From NCBI RefSeq assembly GCF_040412425.1, contig NC_089783.1, positions 40,346,625 through 40,410,624 of the forward strand: a stretch of DNA of 64,000 bases, in the 5' to 3' direction. Every line of letters starts with the position of its first letter. Position 1 is the stretch's first letter. The notes beneath the pieces are model-generated. The model was not told where the DNA came from. It saw only the letters and a list, made by a program, of their open reading frames with translations, and searched no databases. Positions 1-13,110 of this stretch are shown here, piece by piece. The translations under genes and the position numbers were made by a program. The stretch is from Macrobrachium rosenbergii (taxonomy: Eukaryota; Arthropoda; Malacostraca; Decapoda; Palaemonidae).

Positions 1-308
<308 letters not shown>

Positions 309-649
309 ATAGCTCATTCACTTAAAATAGATTCTTCGATAATAGCTTACCGTACAAGACCAACAACAGCTTCCAGGTAGATTCCCCACAAAAGAATATT
401 AGATTTATTTCTCTGAATCAAAACTTGTAAGAGTTTACCATGCATTATAGCTCGTTCACTTGCAATAGATTGTAAGAAAATAGCATCTGGGGCAAGACCA
501 TTAACTTTTACCTGCCACATTTTCCGCCAATGGGAGAGAGATAAAAAAGACACTTTATATAAACACTTACTGTACAGTTTCATGTGTGTTCGTATGCTAG
601 TGCGTTTTTTTTTTGCGTATTTACTCCACGTGCGCATATCTGTGAGTAG
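309..649. other. Interval with no recognised feature
   Basis: Mixed-composition DNA. The open frames here are short and show no known domain. GCTCATTCACTT near 313 and GCTCGTTCACTT near 451 hint at a small internal duplication. Confidence 0.5.
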
Positions 650-958
650 GAATTGAACTGAATTGAATATAGAATGTAGGCCAAAGGCCAAGCACTGGGA
701 CCTATGAGATCATTCAGCGAAGAAACGGAAATTGGCAGTAAAAAGTTTTGAAAGGTGTAACAGGAGAAAAACCTCACAGTTGCACTATGACTCAGTTGTT
801 AGGAGAGGGTGAAAAGTAAGATGGAAGAATGAGAATATGACAGGAAGTACAGTAAAAGAACGAAAGAGGTTACAGCTAGGGAGCGAAGGCATGCTGCGAA
901 GAACCTTTAGTAATGCCTACAGTGAACCGCATTGGCGGCACTACCCTCCTACGGGGTC
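650..958 (+). mobile_element. Interspersed repeat (decapod-type, class unknown)
   Basis: A stretch of about 310 bp runs from the GAATTGAATATAGAATGTAGG region to CTCCTACGGGG. From memory this closely resembles a high-copy repeat common in decapod genomic and cDNA sequence, but I cannot verify that here. No terminal repeats or target duplication are visible, and no frame through it is coding. It occurs once in this window. Confidence 0.5.
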
Positions 959-1211
959 TATGAGTAAGAGATTGGAAATGTCAATGGTCACTGTTTGACT
1001 GACACGAAACAGGATATCTATAAATTTACATTAGACGGGATGGGAAGAAAATTTTGATTTTATTATAACGGAGCGAAAAAAAAGTTTAAGAAACAAACAT
1101 TTAATTACGGGCATAAAAAAAAACACGAAGAAAGTTGTAGATGACGAATTCGTCAATATCAGTAGTAAGATCATAAAGATAATTTAGTATTTGTTGTTGG
1201 TAGAAGTAGAA

Positions 1212-1623
1212 ACAAGTAAAAAATGCGCTGAAGTTTCTTCGGCCCAATCGAGTTTTCTGTACAGCCGCTACATTGTATAATCAAGGCAACCGAAAATTTT
1301 TTTTGCTGTTCTCGGTATATGCTGTATGAGCCGCGGCCCATGAAACTTTAACTACGGCCCAATGGTGACCTTTCCTATATCGTTGGCGGAAGCACGATTA
1401 CGGCTAACTTTAACCTTAAATAAAATAAAAACTACTGAGGCCAGAAGGGTTGCAATTTGGTGTGTTTGATGACTGGAAGGTGGATGACCAACATACCAAT
1501 TTGCAGCCCTCTAACCTCAGTAGTTTTTTAAGATCTAAGAGCGGACAGAAAAATTTGCGGACAGAATAAATTGCGGACGGACGAGCAAAGCCGGCACAAT
1601 AGTTTTCTTTCACAGAAAAAATG
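1212..1623 (-). mobile_element. MHF element, full-length copy
   Basis: Copy of the roughly 400-bp multi-hairpin foldback element. Strand is given relative to the orientation that begins AGTTTTCTGTAAAAGAAAAC and ends ACTTG. It enters with AACAAGTAAAAAATGCGC and leaves through GGCACAATAGTTTTC. The long central stem (about 1433-1535) is recognisable but diverged, and the AGATCTAT hairpin has decayed to a T-run. Confidence 0.85.
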
Positions 1624-2020
1624 AAAAAGGCATACGACCTTGAAGCGGATATAGTAGGAAATGAAAAGTTTGGCAAATGAAGAGAAGATATCATTCAAGG
1701 AACCTTTGCATGACAGAAGAGACCATTCATAGGTAAATTGTAGGACGATGGGCTAGTCAAGAAGAAAATGAGAAAGGTAAAGAGCGCGAATGATAGAAAT
1801 AGAAGGAAGAAGGTGAACAACAGCCTGAGGTGGTTTTAAAGTTATTCTAAAGGATGTAAAAACTGAGATCAAGGTTAAGAGCAAAAGGATGTCAGAATAA
1901 AAGGCGCAGATTGTCGCAAGAAGGACCATTTAGAGGGTTTGTTGAATAAGTTAGTAAGAAAAAAAAAAACATGCATTTTCCTGTGCGAGGAGTTATGAGA
2001 GAAAATTTGTTGGTTTATAC
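1624..2020. other. Interval with no recognised feature
   Basis: A/G-rich DNA without a supported gene or repeat. Confidence 0.5.
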
Positions 2021-2030
2021 ACCCACATAC

Positions 2031-2071
2031 ACACACACATACAAACACACACACAAACACATATACACACT

Positions 2072-2160
<89 letters not shown>
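2031..2160. repeat. Compound (AC)n(AT)n(GT)n microsatellite
   Basis: An AC-rich half (2031-2096) is followed by a short AT bridge and a pure GT run (about 2109-2160). The block is self-complementary and could fold as one hairpin. Open frames on both strands are repeat artefacts. Confidence 0.95.
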
Positions 2161-2166
<6 letters not shown>

Positions 2167-2220
2167 ATTTATCACATCACCGTGATTTACATACGAGCAT
2201 TAAGCTACAAATGTCCTTAG

Positions 2221-2408
2221 ATGAAGATAAAAAGGCCCATAAAACATTTTATGAACGTTTCAACCGTATACAATATTTCGAGCAATTCCTTCTGTGCCCC
2301 TGTTCACTGGTAAAATATTTTACCAGTGAACAAGGCCACAGAAGGAAATGCCTCGAAATATATGGTTGCAACGTTCATACAGTGTTTTATGGGCCATTTT
2401 ATCTTCAT
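2221..2408. repeat. Palindromic (foldback) element
   Basis: Imperfect inverted repeat of about 94-bp arms with almost no loop. The centre is a perfect 28-bp palindrome (2303-2330) containing TTCACTGGTAAAAT. The outer ends ATGAAGAT and ATCTTCAT match. The arms differ by a few substitutions and small indels. Confidence 0.85.
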
Positions 2409-3290
<882 letters not shown>

Positions 3291-3291
<1 letters not shown>

Positions 3292-4690
3292 GTAATACCA
3301 TTATAATAATGTAGGGTCTTTCCGAATGACGCGCAAATAATTGAGCTTATATTTCTTGTGTCAGACTGGGTACAAAAGACAAAAAAACATCCCAAAACAC
3401 TCACTGTATATCAACGAACCAGTTTTATATCTCTGATGTAATGAATAACAGTGGCCTTATCGAATATGTTCATTTTCTGTCTGAAGATATTGTACTTAAT
3501 GAGAATGAGGTTCTCGACGGATGTTTTTCAGTCATCTAACGGAAACTGAGTGATAATGCAAGTAGAACGATTTTACTGGATTCATATTTTAATGCCATTT
3601 ATCAAAGTATAAAAATAATCATTTCTTAATAGCGGAACAAAACCGAATGTCTTCAAAGACTCAAACATTCTCAGTGATAACTCACCAAAGAGATAATTCC
3701 TTCACCTTTGTTGATTTCGCTCTGGGAAAAATATTTATAGTTAAAAATGTTAAATCAAACGCACCTGAACATCAGCAAAAATCAACAATTTTATGTCCTT
3801 CATACAATCCTGTTTTGACTTCTGTTTATCCACTGATGATTGCATATTTACTTTCAAATAAATAAGTTTTCTGTTTACGATCAAGGTTCATAAATATTTC
3901 ACATTTTTGTAATTCACTTCACATACATACAACTTTCATTTTAGTAGTACAATTTAATACCACACACCCTGAGGCATAATTCAATTTTTTTTATATAGAC
4001 TCAGTTCATTCTTTGTTTTTTCCGGTATTGACTAAAAGCTTTATATTTTTTTTATAGAAATCGTTTTAATTTATTTTTATGAATATCGTTTGTTTTAATG
4101 TACTGATTTTTAGTAGAAGCAATGTCCACTTTATAATTACCACTTTAGACGTTTGCAGGAATTTATCCTTTATCTCTAAATTAAAACATCGTCTTTGTTA
4201 TATGCTGTTATCGTTATTCTCTTTTATTCATTATTTTTCCTGGGTCCCGTAAAATAGATAAAGTGAAAGCCACTATCACCAAACTCTAGTCTGTAGGTTT
4301 CGTAAATTAAATGCCGCCAGTTGAAATCGAAGAGAAAAGAACTTAACCACCGTTTAATCTAAATGCAAAATCGGTCAAAGTTTGTACAGCCGCAGGCTGG
4401 GAAAGACCACAGGACATGGGAACTGAAAGTCTTGGATTAGTCTAACATATTCTCTGCATCGAAGTCTGAAGAGTTACTTCGCCAAGGGATGCTTCTTTGC
4501 TCGATTTCAGGGAAGGTAATATAGTTTCCCAAGGAGGGATGTTCAGTAGTCTTCGAATAATTGAATGCGAGGTCTGAATCTTTGTTGATTTTATAGTGAT
4601 GATTAACTACCACGCAGAATAAAAAAAAAAAAAATCTATGCAACTCATGTTTCTCAGATCACCCAGAAGGGGAATTTCAGTAACTTGGTA
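3291..4690. other. 1.4-kb interval with no recognised feature
   Basis: Low-complexity AT-rich DNA with short T and A runs. No frame above 75 codons shows coding character, and I see no repeat shared with the rest of the window. Confidence 0.55.
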
Positions 4691-4698
4691 ACTTAACA

Positions 4699-4918
4699 GT
4701 GTCAGTCGATATGACAATCAAGAGAGCTAAGAACATGCCAGTGACGGGGAGGAGGAGTGTGAGGCGTCAGCGGATCAGATGGATGGATGTGGTTAGGAGG
4801 GATTTGGGTGAGGTGGGACTGGGGGAGGAAGATGCAAGGAACAGAAATAGATGGAGAAAGTTGACTCGAGCGGCCGACCCTGCTATACAGTGGGACTAAT
4901 AAGGTCGAAAGAAGAAGA
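4699..4918 (+). mobile_element. 3' remnant of a non-LTR retrotransposon
   Basis: The 66-codon frame 4699-4899 ends in RNRWRKLTRAADPAIQWD, preceded by RRQRIRWMDVVRRDL. This layout (R-x-R-W-x-D-x-V-x-x-D-L, about 20 residues, then R-W-R-x-L-T-R-x-A-D-P) is familiar from the extreme C-terminus of LINE-type reverse transcriptase polyproteins in invertebrates. The stop is followed by a short 3' UTR and a GAAGAAGAAG tail, as expected for a 5'-truncated LINE copy. The reverse transcriptase and endonuclease domains are absent, so this is a dead fragment. No target duplication was found. The match is from memory of the motif and the clade is not assigned. Confidence 0.7.
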
Positions 4919-5311
4919 AGTTGGATATGGCAGCAGTTTTTCAGTAGAAGAATTGCTTGTTCCATGAAGAAGGAACTAAACAAACATATCTGCCTAACAT
5001 AGAGGCAAATTGTTCCTGAAAATTTAGAAGTAATTTCATTCATTCCTTTTAAGTTTTTATGTACAAAAGAGACTGTTGACTCCATTCAAAATATAAAGCT
5101 GTTCATTTCCAAAATTATTATTTGAGATGGTAGAGTGTAATTGAATGGCTGACCAGGTTTGCAAGGTATGTATTGAAGGGGGAAAGATTCCGAAGGAAGC
5201 GAGATGGGAATTATTGTCGCTTTCTAAAACTTATGGTGACGAATAAAATGAACCGGAAATGGCGTGTGGAATCATCTAACGTTGCAAATTCTCCAGTACT
5301 TACTGAGGTTA

Positions 5312-5361
5312 AGATGGTAAATCTAAACTAAGAATATGATGGTAAATCTAAACCAAGAATA
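5312..5361. repeat. Short tandem duplication (25 bp x 2)
   Basis: GATGGTAAATCTAAACTAAG is followed immediately by a second copy with one substitution (AACCAAG). Confidence 0.85.
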
Positions 5362-5428
5362 TTTGGTATATAAATAATATAATTAATAATGGAAAAATAG
5401 AAGTGGTTTATAAATGATAATAGGCAGA

Positions 5429-5733
<305 letters not shown>

Positions 5734-6265
5734 GTAATTGGAAATATTTTGCTTGTATGATTAATACGTTGCATTTTTCGCCAACTAAAATTATTTTTTA
5801 AGCTCTGGCTCATGACTAAGGAATTCATATTTTTTATGTTTTATTAGACAATAATATGGTATCCAACTATTTATATGGTGGAGTCTGGAAAAAATAGTGA
5901 ATTATCTCAGTGTAAAATTAATTGGATAAATTATATGTATTGTTGGAGAGGGTTATTATTATTTAAAAAAAAAAAATAAATGGTCCAACAATGTCCCCCA
6001 GATAATTGGCGTTCGGAGACAGCTCCCAAGTTCGTTTTTCTGATTTTGTTTAACTTATTTGCCTGGAAAAAGAATTGCATAATTATTTCGTTCCGGGTGT
6101 CCATTCATACCATAATTCATGACACAAAATTATGTGGAAACGCATTTGATGCTTGGGAATGAACAGTTAAAAACTAAATAGCCTCTTTAGATGTCACTAA
6201 CATATATTGACATTGCACTCATGAGTTCAACATTCGTAAATTGTTATGACATAATATTCCCTGTG
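5734..6265. other. Interval with no recognised feature
   Basis: AT-rich DNA. The 60-codon frame 5980-6162 has no recognisable similarity. Confidence 0.5.
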
Positions 6266-6269
6266 GGAA

Positions 6270-6325
6270 CTCTCTCTCTCTCTCTCTCTCTCTGCTCTGC
6301 TATAGAGAACCAGGTCTTTGAAACA

Positions 6326-6388
<63 letters not shown>

Positions 6389-6426
6389 TCTGCTCTGCTA
6401 TAGAGAACCAGGTCTTTGAAACATCA
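6270..6426. repeat. (CT)n microsatellite with 96-bp tandem duplication
   Basis: Two CT tracts (about 6270-6294 and 6331-6386) are each followed by CTGCTCTGCTATAGAGAACC and AGGTCTTTGAAACATCA. The unit is duplicated with a period of about 96 bp and nearly identical copies, so the event is recent. Confidence 0.9.
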
Positions 6427-6831
6427 AAGGAGACATATACCAGGCAATTCAGCATCTGCCACTCATCCATGTTTACCTCCAAATTACGCGTGTCTGGATT
6501 ACAACAATAATCCTTCCCTGTGAGAAACGATTTGGCTAGGAAACATTCACATTAAAGAGACATTCCCTCTGAAGGTATATCTACAAAGTAAGAGAACCAG
6601 CGAAGCCATATTTGTCAAATAATTTCGACATCGTCCAAGGAAGCTGAACAAGGTATCCACTGAAACGTTCCCAGTCAGGATGTTAAAAATTTAAAGGATA
6701 GAATTCAACAGATGCAGTCATTTCTGTACCGAATGTGTATATTGTTAGCCTTGCAGATGCAACTTTATGGTCTAGGAGGCATAAAAATCAACATTCTCTT
6801 GCTTGTTCGTGTTGTTGTCACAAGACATATT

Positions 6832-7075
6832 AAAACCGAAAATACACCTATATTTCGGTGGTCTCGGTGTAATGATGTATGAGCAGAAATATTATCGATG
6901 TTTTTACTGCAAATGTGTTTGATGATTGGGTGGATGATCAACATACAAAGCCAGTGAGGCCTGGAAAACATTAGATGTACTGTTTTATGCTTGTGCAACC
7001 ACATAATAAAACGAACAAACACGCATTCGAGTTTTCTGTACAGCCGGTACAGCGTACAATCAAGATGAATGGCCT
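6832..7075 (-). mobile_element. Scrambled MHF fragments
   Basis: Three pieces of the MHF element lie in order but with unrelated DNA between them: the AGATCTAT-hairpin region (6834-6885), the middle of the long stem (6905-6945, TGTTTGATGATTGGGTGGAT) and the terminal segment GAGTTTTCTGTACAGCCGG (about 7029-7065). The last piece is out of its normal position, indicating rearrangement or two insertions. Confidence 0.5.
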
Positions 7076-7175
7076 TAGCAAAATATATATATATATTGTA
7101 CAGGCAATGGTATTTAATTATCATTAAATGATTATATACAAACTATCATTTTGGTATTACTGTGCGCAAAAATTG

Positions 7176-7512
7176 TTGAAGGAACTGACTGTCCTTCAGT
7201 TTGTTTAGCCAACGAATTATTTTGGGATCCGGACACTCCTATGGTTAAGCTCAGTTAAGCCAGGGCAGTGCTAGTTCCTGTTCCAGGCTTGCTGCCTGTA
7301 GGTTAACGCAATTGGCCAGGTTCCAAAGGAAATATTACTGGACGATGAAGACGCATTGAGATTTGTCCCACGAGTTTTAACTCAGGACACCTGATGAACG
7401 GCCTTAGGCAATGTATGCCGGGTACTGAGCCAAGGAGCTGACTGCATCATGGTTTAGCGAACGAATTATTTTGGGATCCAGACACTCCTATGGTTAAGCT
7501 CAGTTAAGGAAT
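7176..7512. repeat. Direct repeat, about 80 bp, spacing about 255 bp
   Basis: AACGAATTATTTTGGGATCC, then GACACTCCTATGGTTAAGC and TCAGTTAAG, occurs near 7212 and again near 7457. The copies differ by only a few bases. Each is preceded by AGGA(A/G)CTGACTG. The spacer is unrelated. Confidence 0.85.
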
Positions 7513-7601
7513 TTCATTCCAGGCTTACTCTAACTTGCTCTCTCTCGAGAAGAAAGATTTGCTCTCAGAGTATAGAGCTAAGTAAGCATCATGGTTTTGC
7601 T

Positions 7602-7603
<2 letters not shown>

Positions 7604-7639
<36 letters not shown>
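7604..7639. repeat. (CT)n microsatellite
   Basis: Pure CT tract of about 36 bp. A poly(A) run of about 20 bp lies at 7760-7779. Confidence 0.95.
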
Positions 7640-7642
<3 letters not shown>

Positions 7643-7980
7643 CTTGCATTACGTGTCGTAAGAATTTATTTCTGCAAATATGCTAGACATTAATAGAAAC
7701 AATTCCTCCTCTTTTTGAAATAGGTAATGCCAGGCATAGTACAAATAATCACTTCGGTTAAAAAAAAAAAAAAAAAAAACTCTTGAAAACGTTACATTGA
7801 TTTCAGTGGAAATTCTGCTCTATTTCGTTGTCAATTATTTCTTTCAGAGGAAGCGATATGATGAATAGTGGGAGTTTCACCTTTATTGTAAAAAAGTTCA
7901 TTTCACTATTATCTGCATGTATTGTGTCGCTTTCACATTTATGCGGGAATAGAGAAGGCGGAAATGAACACCGTATTCTC

Positions 7981-8060
7981 TTGAAGCTTGAATTTCAAGT
8001 CAATGGCGCCCGTGGTTTGGTTCCATATGAATACGTTTCATTTACTGAATAATAATAATA

Positions 8061-8110
<50 letters not shown>

Positions 8111-8130
8111 TAATAATAATTAAAAAATAC
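7981..8130 (+). mobile_element. 5'-truncated tRNA-SINE with (AAT)n tail
   Basis: Only the 3' part of the (AAT)-tailed SINE is present: AAGCTTGAATTTCAAGTCAA, ATGAATACGTTTCATTTACTG, then an (AAT)n tail. The tRNA-like head is missing. The tail is interrupted at about 8150 by a palindromic element and resumes after it. Confidence 0.75.
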
Positions 8131-8154
8131 TCGTAGTAGCATGAGTCTTAAAAT

Positions 8155-8346
8155 GGAGCAGCAGATCCACAGTTATTTATATATACATATATTTAAAGAT
8201 AAATCTGTACAGATAGCTTTCGGGAACTTGTTCGGTTCCCCTTATCAATGATTGAAAAAGGGGAACCAAACAAGTGTCCGAAAGCTATCTGTACAGATTT
8301 ATCTTTAAATATATGTATCTATACATAACTGTGGATTTGCCTCTCC
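8155..8346. repeat. Palindromic element inside an (AAT)n tract
   Basis: Arms of about 90 bp (8155-8243 and 8257-8346) are near-perfect inverted copies containing AGATAAATCTGTACAGATAG and GGTTCCCCTT, with a 13-bp loop. (AAT)n flanks it on both sides (8050-8130 and 8348-8385). Confidence 0.9.
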
Positions 8347-8385
<39 letters not shown>

Positions 8386-8986
8386 TGAATGAATACTAAT
8401 CTTCACGCAACAGCAAACGAATTCCATTTATCATGCGTTTGCGAGAATATTTGATTTCTTGTGCAAAAATAATGCTTTTCCCTCGAGACCAATGGCCCCA
8501 GAATCCTACGGAGGAATATATCAACAGTAGTAATAACGAGAAAATAGCAGACGACGTAATGTACACGCTAGTATTTTCACCAACCTTCCTGTACCATATA
8601 ATCGTAGCGTAGGGCAATATAAGTGGAATAGGACTATATATGCACAGGACGTGAATCCACAGATACCCTGAATATACGGGGATAAGTTTATCTCATCCCC
8701 AGGGATTTAGTCGAGTTTCGCATCACAGTTTATGCCTTTGGTATAGATCCCAACTCCACTCATTACATTACGTACTGTGTGATTGTTTATTCACCAGTCA
8801 GAAATAGAGTCGTTGATTAGATAAAGGACAGGCAGCCTTCATGAAAGTTCTTTGTATCTTAGATGCATTGAAGTATCTAATGTCTTGTTAGCTATCTGTT
8901 TGGATACTAAAACTAAGAGTTAGAGAAACTTTCGAATAAGAATGTTTCTAATAATTAATAAGAAAATCTTATTCGCAAATTAAGGA
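8386..8986. other. Interval with no recognised feature
   Basis: Mixed DNA. The 73-codon minus frame 8396-8617 has no similarity I can recognise. Confidence 0.5.
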
Positions 8987-8987
8987 T

Positions 8988-9473
8988 ATATGTGTTACAG
9001 TAAGATAGTGAAACGAGGGATTTCACGAAATCCCTGAAATTTTCAGGGAATTCGTGAAATCACCAATTCACTTAGGAACATTTGATCCCCACGGGCTAGT
9101 ACTAAAGCGGCGAAACAGTGATTCATCAACAGTGTTTCGCCGTGTTTACAGCTGTTCAAATGTATTTCGCTGTGTTTAGTACTAGCCCCTTGGGGATCAA
9201 ATGTATTTCGCTGTTTAGTACTAGCCCCTGTGGGATCAAATGTATTTCGCTGTTTAGTACTAGCCCCTTGGGGATCAAATGTCCCTAAATGCGTTTGATT
9301 CCCGAGGGACTAGTACTAAACAGGGCGAAACTAATTCATCTACACTGTTTCGCCGTGTTTAGCAGTATCCCTTGGGGATCAAATATCCCTAAGTGAGCTG
9401 GTGATTTCACGAATAACCTGAAAATTTCAGGGATTTCATAAATCCCTGATTTCACAGTCTTACTGTAACATAT
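8988..9473. mobile_element. Nested inverted-repeat element with internal 39-bp tandem array
   Basis: Outer ends are inverted copies (TATGTGTTACAGTAAGA at the left, TCTTACTGTAACATATA at the right). Inside each is a second inverted layer (TTTCACGAAATCCCTGAAAT and its complement), then GGGACTAGTACTAAA-type arms. The core has three tandem units of 39-41 bp (9160-9279) containing TTTAGTACTAGCCCC and GGGATCAAA. No coding capacity is present. The overall form is a non-autonomous terminal-inverted-repeat or foldback element; the superfamily is not assigned. Confidence 0.75.
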
Positions 9474-10940
9474 ACACACGTGCTGCCCACACCAACAGCT
9501 GAATCAACACTAAAGCGAAACATAAATATGTTAGTAGGTTTCCATATACAAGTGTCCTCTCTTTCTCTCTCGCTGCCTCGCTAAATTTTTTTTTGTAACA
9601 AAAATACGAATATGTCTCCATTTTATAAATGTAGTTTTTGGTGAACTTTGAACCCCTGTGTGCGTTTCAATTATTTTTTAACATCTCGTTTAGTTTATGC
9701 TTTTGCAAGAAATTCATATTTGTTGCCATTTTTCTTCACTAATGTATTTCATTCACCGTCACGACGATCTCTTCAGTCTATATGTCGTCAATTGGATCTT
9801 CTCTTATTCCGTTTTCATTTCATTAAGCTTTAATCAGCTTTCTGTTCTGACCCCGTAGTGTTCTTCATTCTATTTCGGATAGAACCTCAAGACGTGCGGT
9901 TAATGCCACATCTCTTTATCATTTCAAATGAAATTGCATTTTTTCCTTTTCCGGTTATGATCCTCATCATTTAATTAACTAACAATGTTTTCAGAAGTTG
10001 CATGACGTGACAAATGTGGCTAAAAGGCCAAGGTCTCAGGAGAGCGACAGTTGCTTTGGGCGGGAGGGTGTTATGAATGTACCAAACCATGAATCATTGC
10101 CCAAACTCTCCCGGATAGTAATTAACTATCCGCGATAAGTATGAGGGGTGAATAATCGCACAATAACATGCAGTAGGTGCCTTAAGAGAGTAATTCTAAA
10201 GATAAAAGATTATTTTTTGGTACAGGTATACGCCTTAAGCTCTGACAGAGCATTACCAATAAAACTACAAACCAGTCTTAAAACGAAAGAATAAAGCAGA
10301 AAATTAGGTTCACAAGAGAAATCACTAAAATAGAAAGTTAAGGGAAGCAAAAGATTCCCAAAGAAACGTCATCCAGAAAATGGAAATTTAGAAAGTAGTT
10401 GGCAGCCTCGTAAACCCTTTCCCTGGCCCCCTTTCTCCCACCCCCTAAAAAAGGAAAGAAAAAAAGAAAGAAAGAAAAAAAGGAAATGCATCCCTGAGGC
10501 ACTTGGGAGACAAACTGATTTCATGCGGCTTTGCATGGCGATGGGTTCTGCCGATCCCTTGAAAAATAACGAAGGATCTGCTTTGGTGCGGTCGATAAAC
10601 TTAATCCAAGTTTATGCCTCGCTGCTCCGTTATCAGAAAACAAGAAGAGCCGTTGCCATGACCAAAAATATCTGTCTCCAATTCCAAGAACTTTTGAATT
10701 TCCAATTTCTGCCACAACAATTATTGTTACTTTTTCTGTAACTATGATCATCATTAGAGCGTGGATTTTTTTTTCGGAAGTGTACTTTTGAATATAATAA
10801 AAAAAAGTTCTCTTAGAATGGAATGGATGATAAGTGAAAGAAAGTTACAATCTCAACACTTTTTTAGATGATAAAATGTTATGAAAACCAGAGCATTGTG
10901 TCTTGCTTTTTGGTTAATGTTAAAAGACTGAGTTGTATGT
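9474..10940. other. 1.5-kb interval with no recognised feature
   Basis: Mostly unique-looking DNA. A purine-rich run (about 10444-10482) and opposing frames at 10521-10754 are present, but none shows a domain or matching codon constraint. Confidence 0.5.
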
Positions 10941-10943
10941 ACG

Positions 10944-11062
<119 letters not shown>

Positions 11063-11164
11063 TTAAAAATCACAGTAGATGCACGTGACTTCAGTGCATA
11101 AGTGAATCCTACAGGAATATAACAGGTAGAAGTTCAGTACCAAGCGCTTTCAAGTTTATTAACG

Positions 11165-11167
<3 letters not shown>

Positions 11168-11262
<95 letters not shown>

Positions 11263-11357
11263 GTATATTATATATATATAAATTTAATAACAGGAGCTTT
11301 CACATATTTTGACATGCCTGTTAAAATGAAGAATCATGCTGGAAAATATGCGAAAGC
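11168..11357. repeat. (AT)n microsatellite and small inverted repeat
   Basis: AT tract 11168-11280, then AGCTTTCACATATTTT (about 11294) and its near-complement AAAATATGCGAAAGCT (about 11342), forming a hairpin of 16-bp arms. AAGCGCTTTCAAG on the left of the tract resembles the same motif. Confidence 0.75.
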
Positions 11358-11689
11358 TTCTAATATTGCAATTACATTTATACACTTGAATGTACAACTG
11401 TGGACCTTTTAAACGTAAAATGATGAATTGATTTGACAGAGGACGTTAAATAATGAACATATTCGGAAAATATAAGCCCATCTGCCTCTGGCATAACGTC
11501 ATAGTCCTTGTGGACGTGAAGAACATCTACCTACGAGAAATGTTGTCATTGTTGGACACAAAGAATAGCTTGCTAAGAATAAGTTACCAGGCTTAGTCTG
11601 AAATGGCATCTTCTGGTGTTTTTCCTACTTCCCCACCCACGGGCTCATTTTCGTGCTCTCAGAAAAACAGCAGGATGGTCATCGCAGAA

Positions 11690-11783
11690 AAAGAACCATT
11701 TTTTTTCGGTGGCCTTGAATACACGCTGTAGAGAAAACTCGATTGCGCCGAAGAAACTTCGGCCCATTTTTTACTTGTTTGAA
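11690..11783 (+). mobile_element. MHF element, 3'-end fragment
   Basis: Contains TTTTCGGTGGCCTTGAAT, GAGAAAACTCGATTGCG, the GC hairpin CGCCGAAGAAACTTCGG and the terminal TTTTTTACTTGTTT. The first three quarters of the element are absent. Confidence 0.8.
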
Positions 11784-12065
11784 TCGCATACGATGTTACG
11801 AGGATAACTCTCACTCCACTTCTTCAATAGACAGCAAATACCCGTAGTCCTTATTCTTCTTGGAATTCCTGAGCAGAGATGAACATCGAAGGAATTTTTT
11901 TGTTGTTGTCATTGCCGGATATAAATGGATTTATCTCCATATGTTCATGAACTTGTATATGGATTTTCATTTTTCTGTGTATTATATTTAACCAGGATTT
12001 TGTTTTCTGCAAAGATTGTCTCATTTTGTTTTCCTGTCTGTTTTTCTGCGAGCCAGTCCAGTCCG

Positions 12066-12320
<255 letters not shown>

Positions 12321-12325
<5 letters not shown>

Positions 12326-12835
12326 CTCCCTACCACCGTCTCACACATTAAAATGCACACTATTTACCGAGTGTTAAATGAAGTTCTACAAAGATCAAAG
12401 CAACGTAACGAGTTAAAATGCTAACATACATCACTTCCATTATCATTGCCAAATAGATATACTGAAAACTTTCATCAATCATGCATGCAGAAGAGAGCAT
12501 CAAAGTGTCCACCATTTTGTTATACATGAAGGGGAATAAGACATCAATTATTTAAGAGCATCAAAGGTTATTAGTGATTCACAAAGCGCTCGCCTTTATT
12601 TGGAATACAATTATAAATTAGAATAAAACAGTTGATTATCGAATTAACGCCTCTCATTTTCATACTTGTGAAAACATAGGAAATTATACGTGTATTGAAA
12701 CAATGGATACACTCGTCTACCAAGTGATTTGGATAATAAATGCTGTAATTCCTGAAAAGTTCAGTAAACACAATTAGACGGTTTTATAACTTCCTTGTAG
12801 GTGAAACTTTCTATCAACAAGCATAAATGGTAAGC
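12321..12835. other. Interval with no recognised feature
   Basis: AT-rich DNA. The 66-codon minus frame 12571-12771 has no recognised similarity. Confidence 0.5.
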
Positions 12836-13110
12836 TTTTAGTTTCCTGTAAAAGAAAATTATTGTGCCGGCTTTGTCTGGCTGTCTGCCCGCACTTTTTC
12901 TGTCCGCCCTCAGATCTTGAAAACTACTGAAGCTAGAGGCCTGGAAATTTGTATGTTGATCATCCAACCTCCAACCATCAAACATACCAAATTGCAGCCC
13001 TCTAGCATCGGTAGTTTTTATTTGGTTTATGGTTAAAGTTAGCCATAATCGTACTTCTGGCAGCGCTATAGGTACCAGCTACATAGGCTGTGGCCACCGA
13101 GAGAGAAGGC
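12836..13110 (+). mobile_element. MHF element, 3'-truncated copy
   Basis: Carries the 5' hairpin (AGTTTCCTGTAAAAGAAAA), the TGTCCGCCCTCAGATCTT box and the complete long stem (about 12918-13020). It is lost after TTCTGGCAGCGCTATAGG; the AGATCTAT and GC hairpins are absent. Confidence 0.85.
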
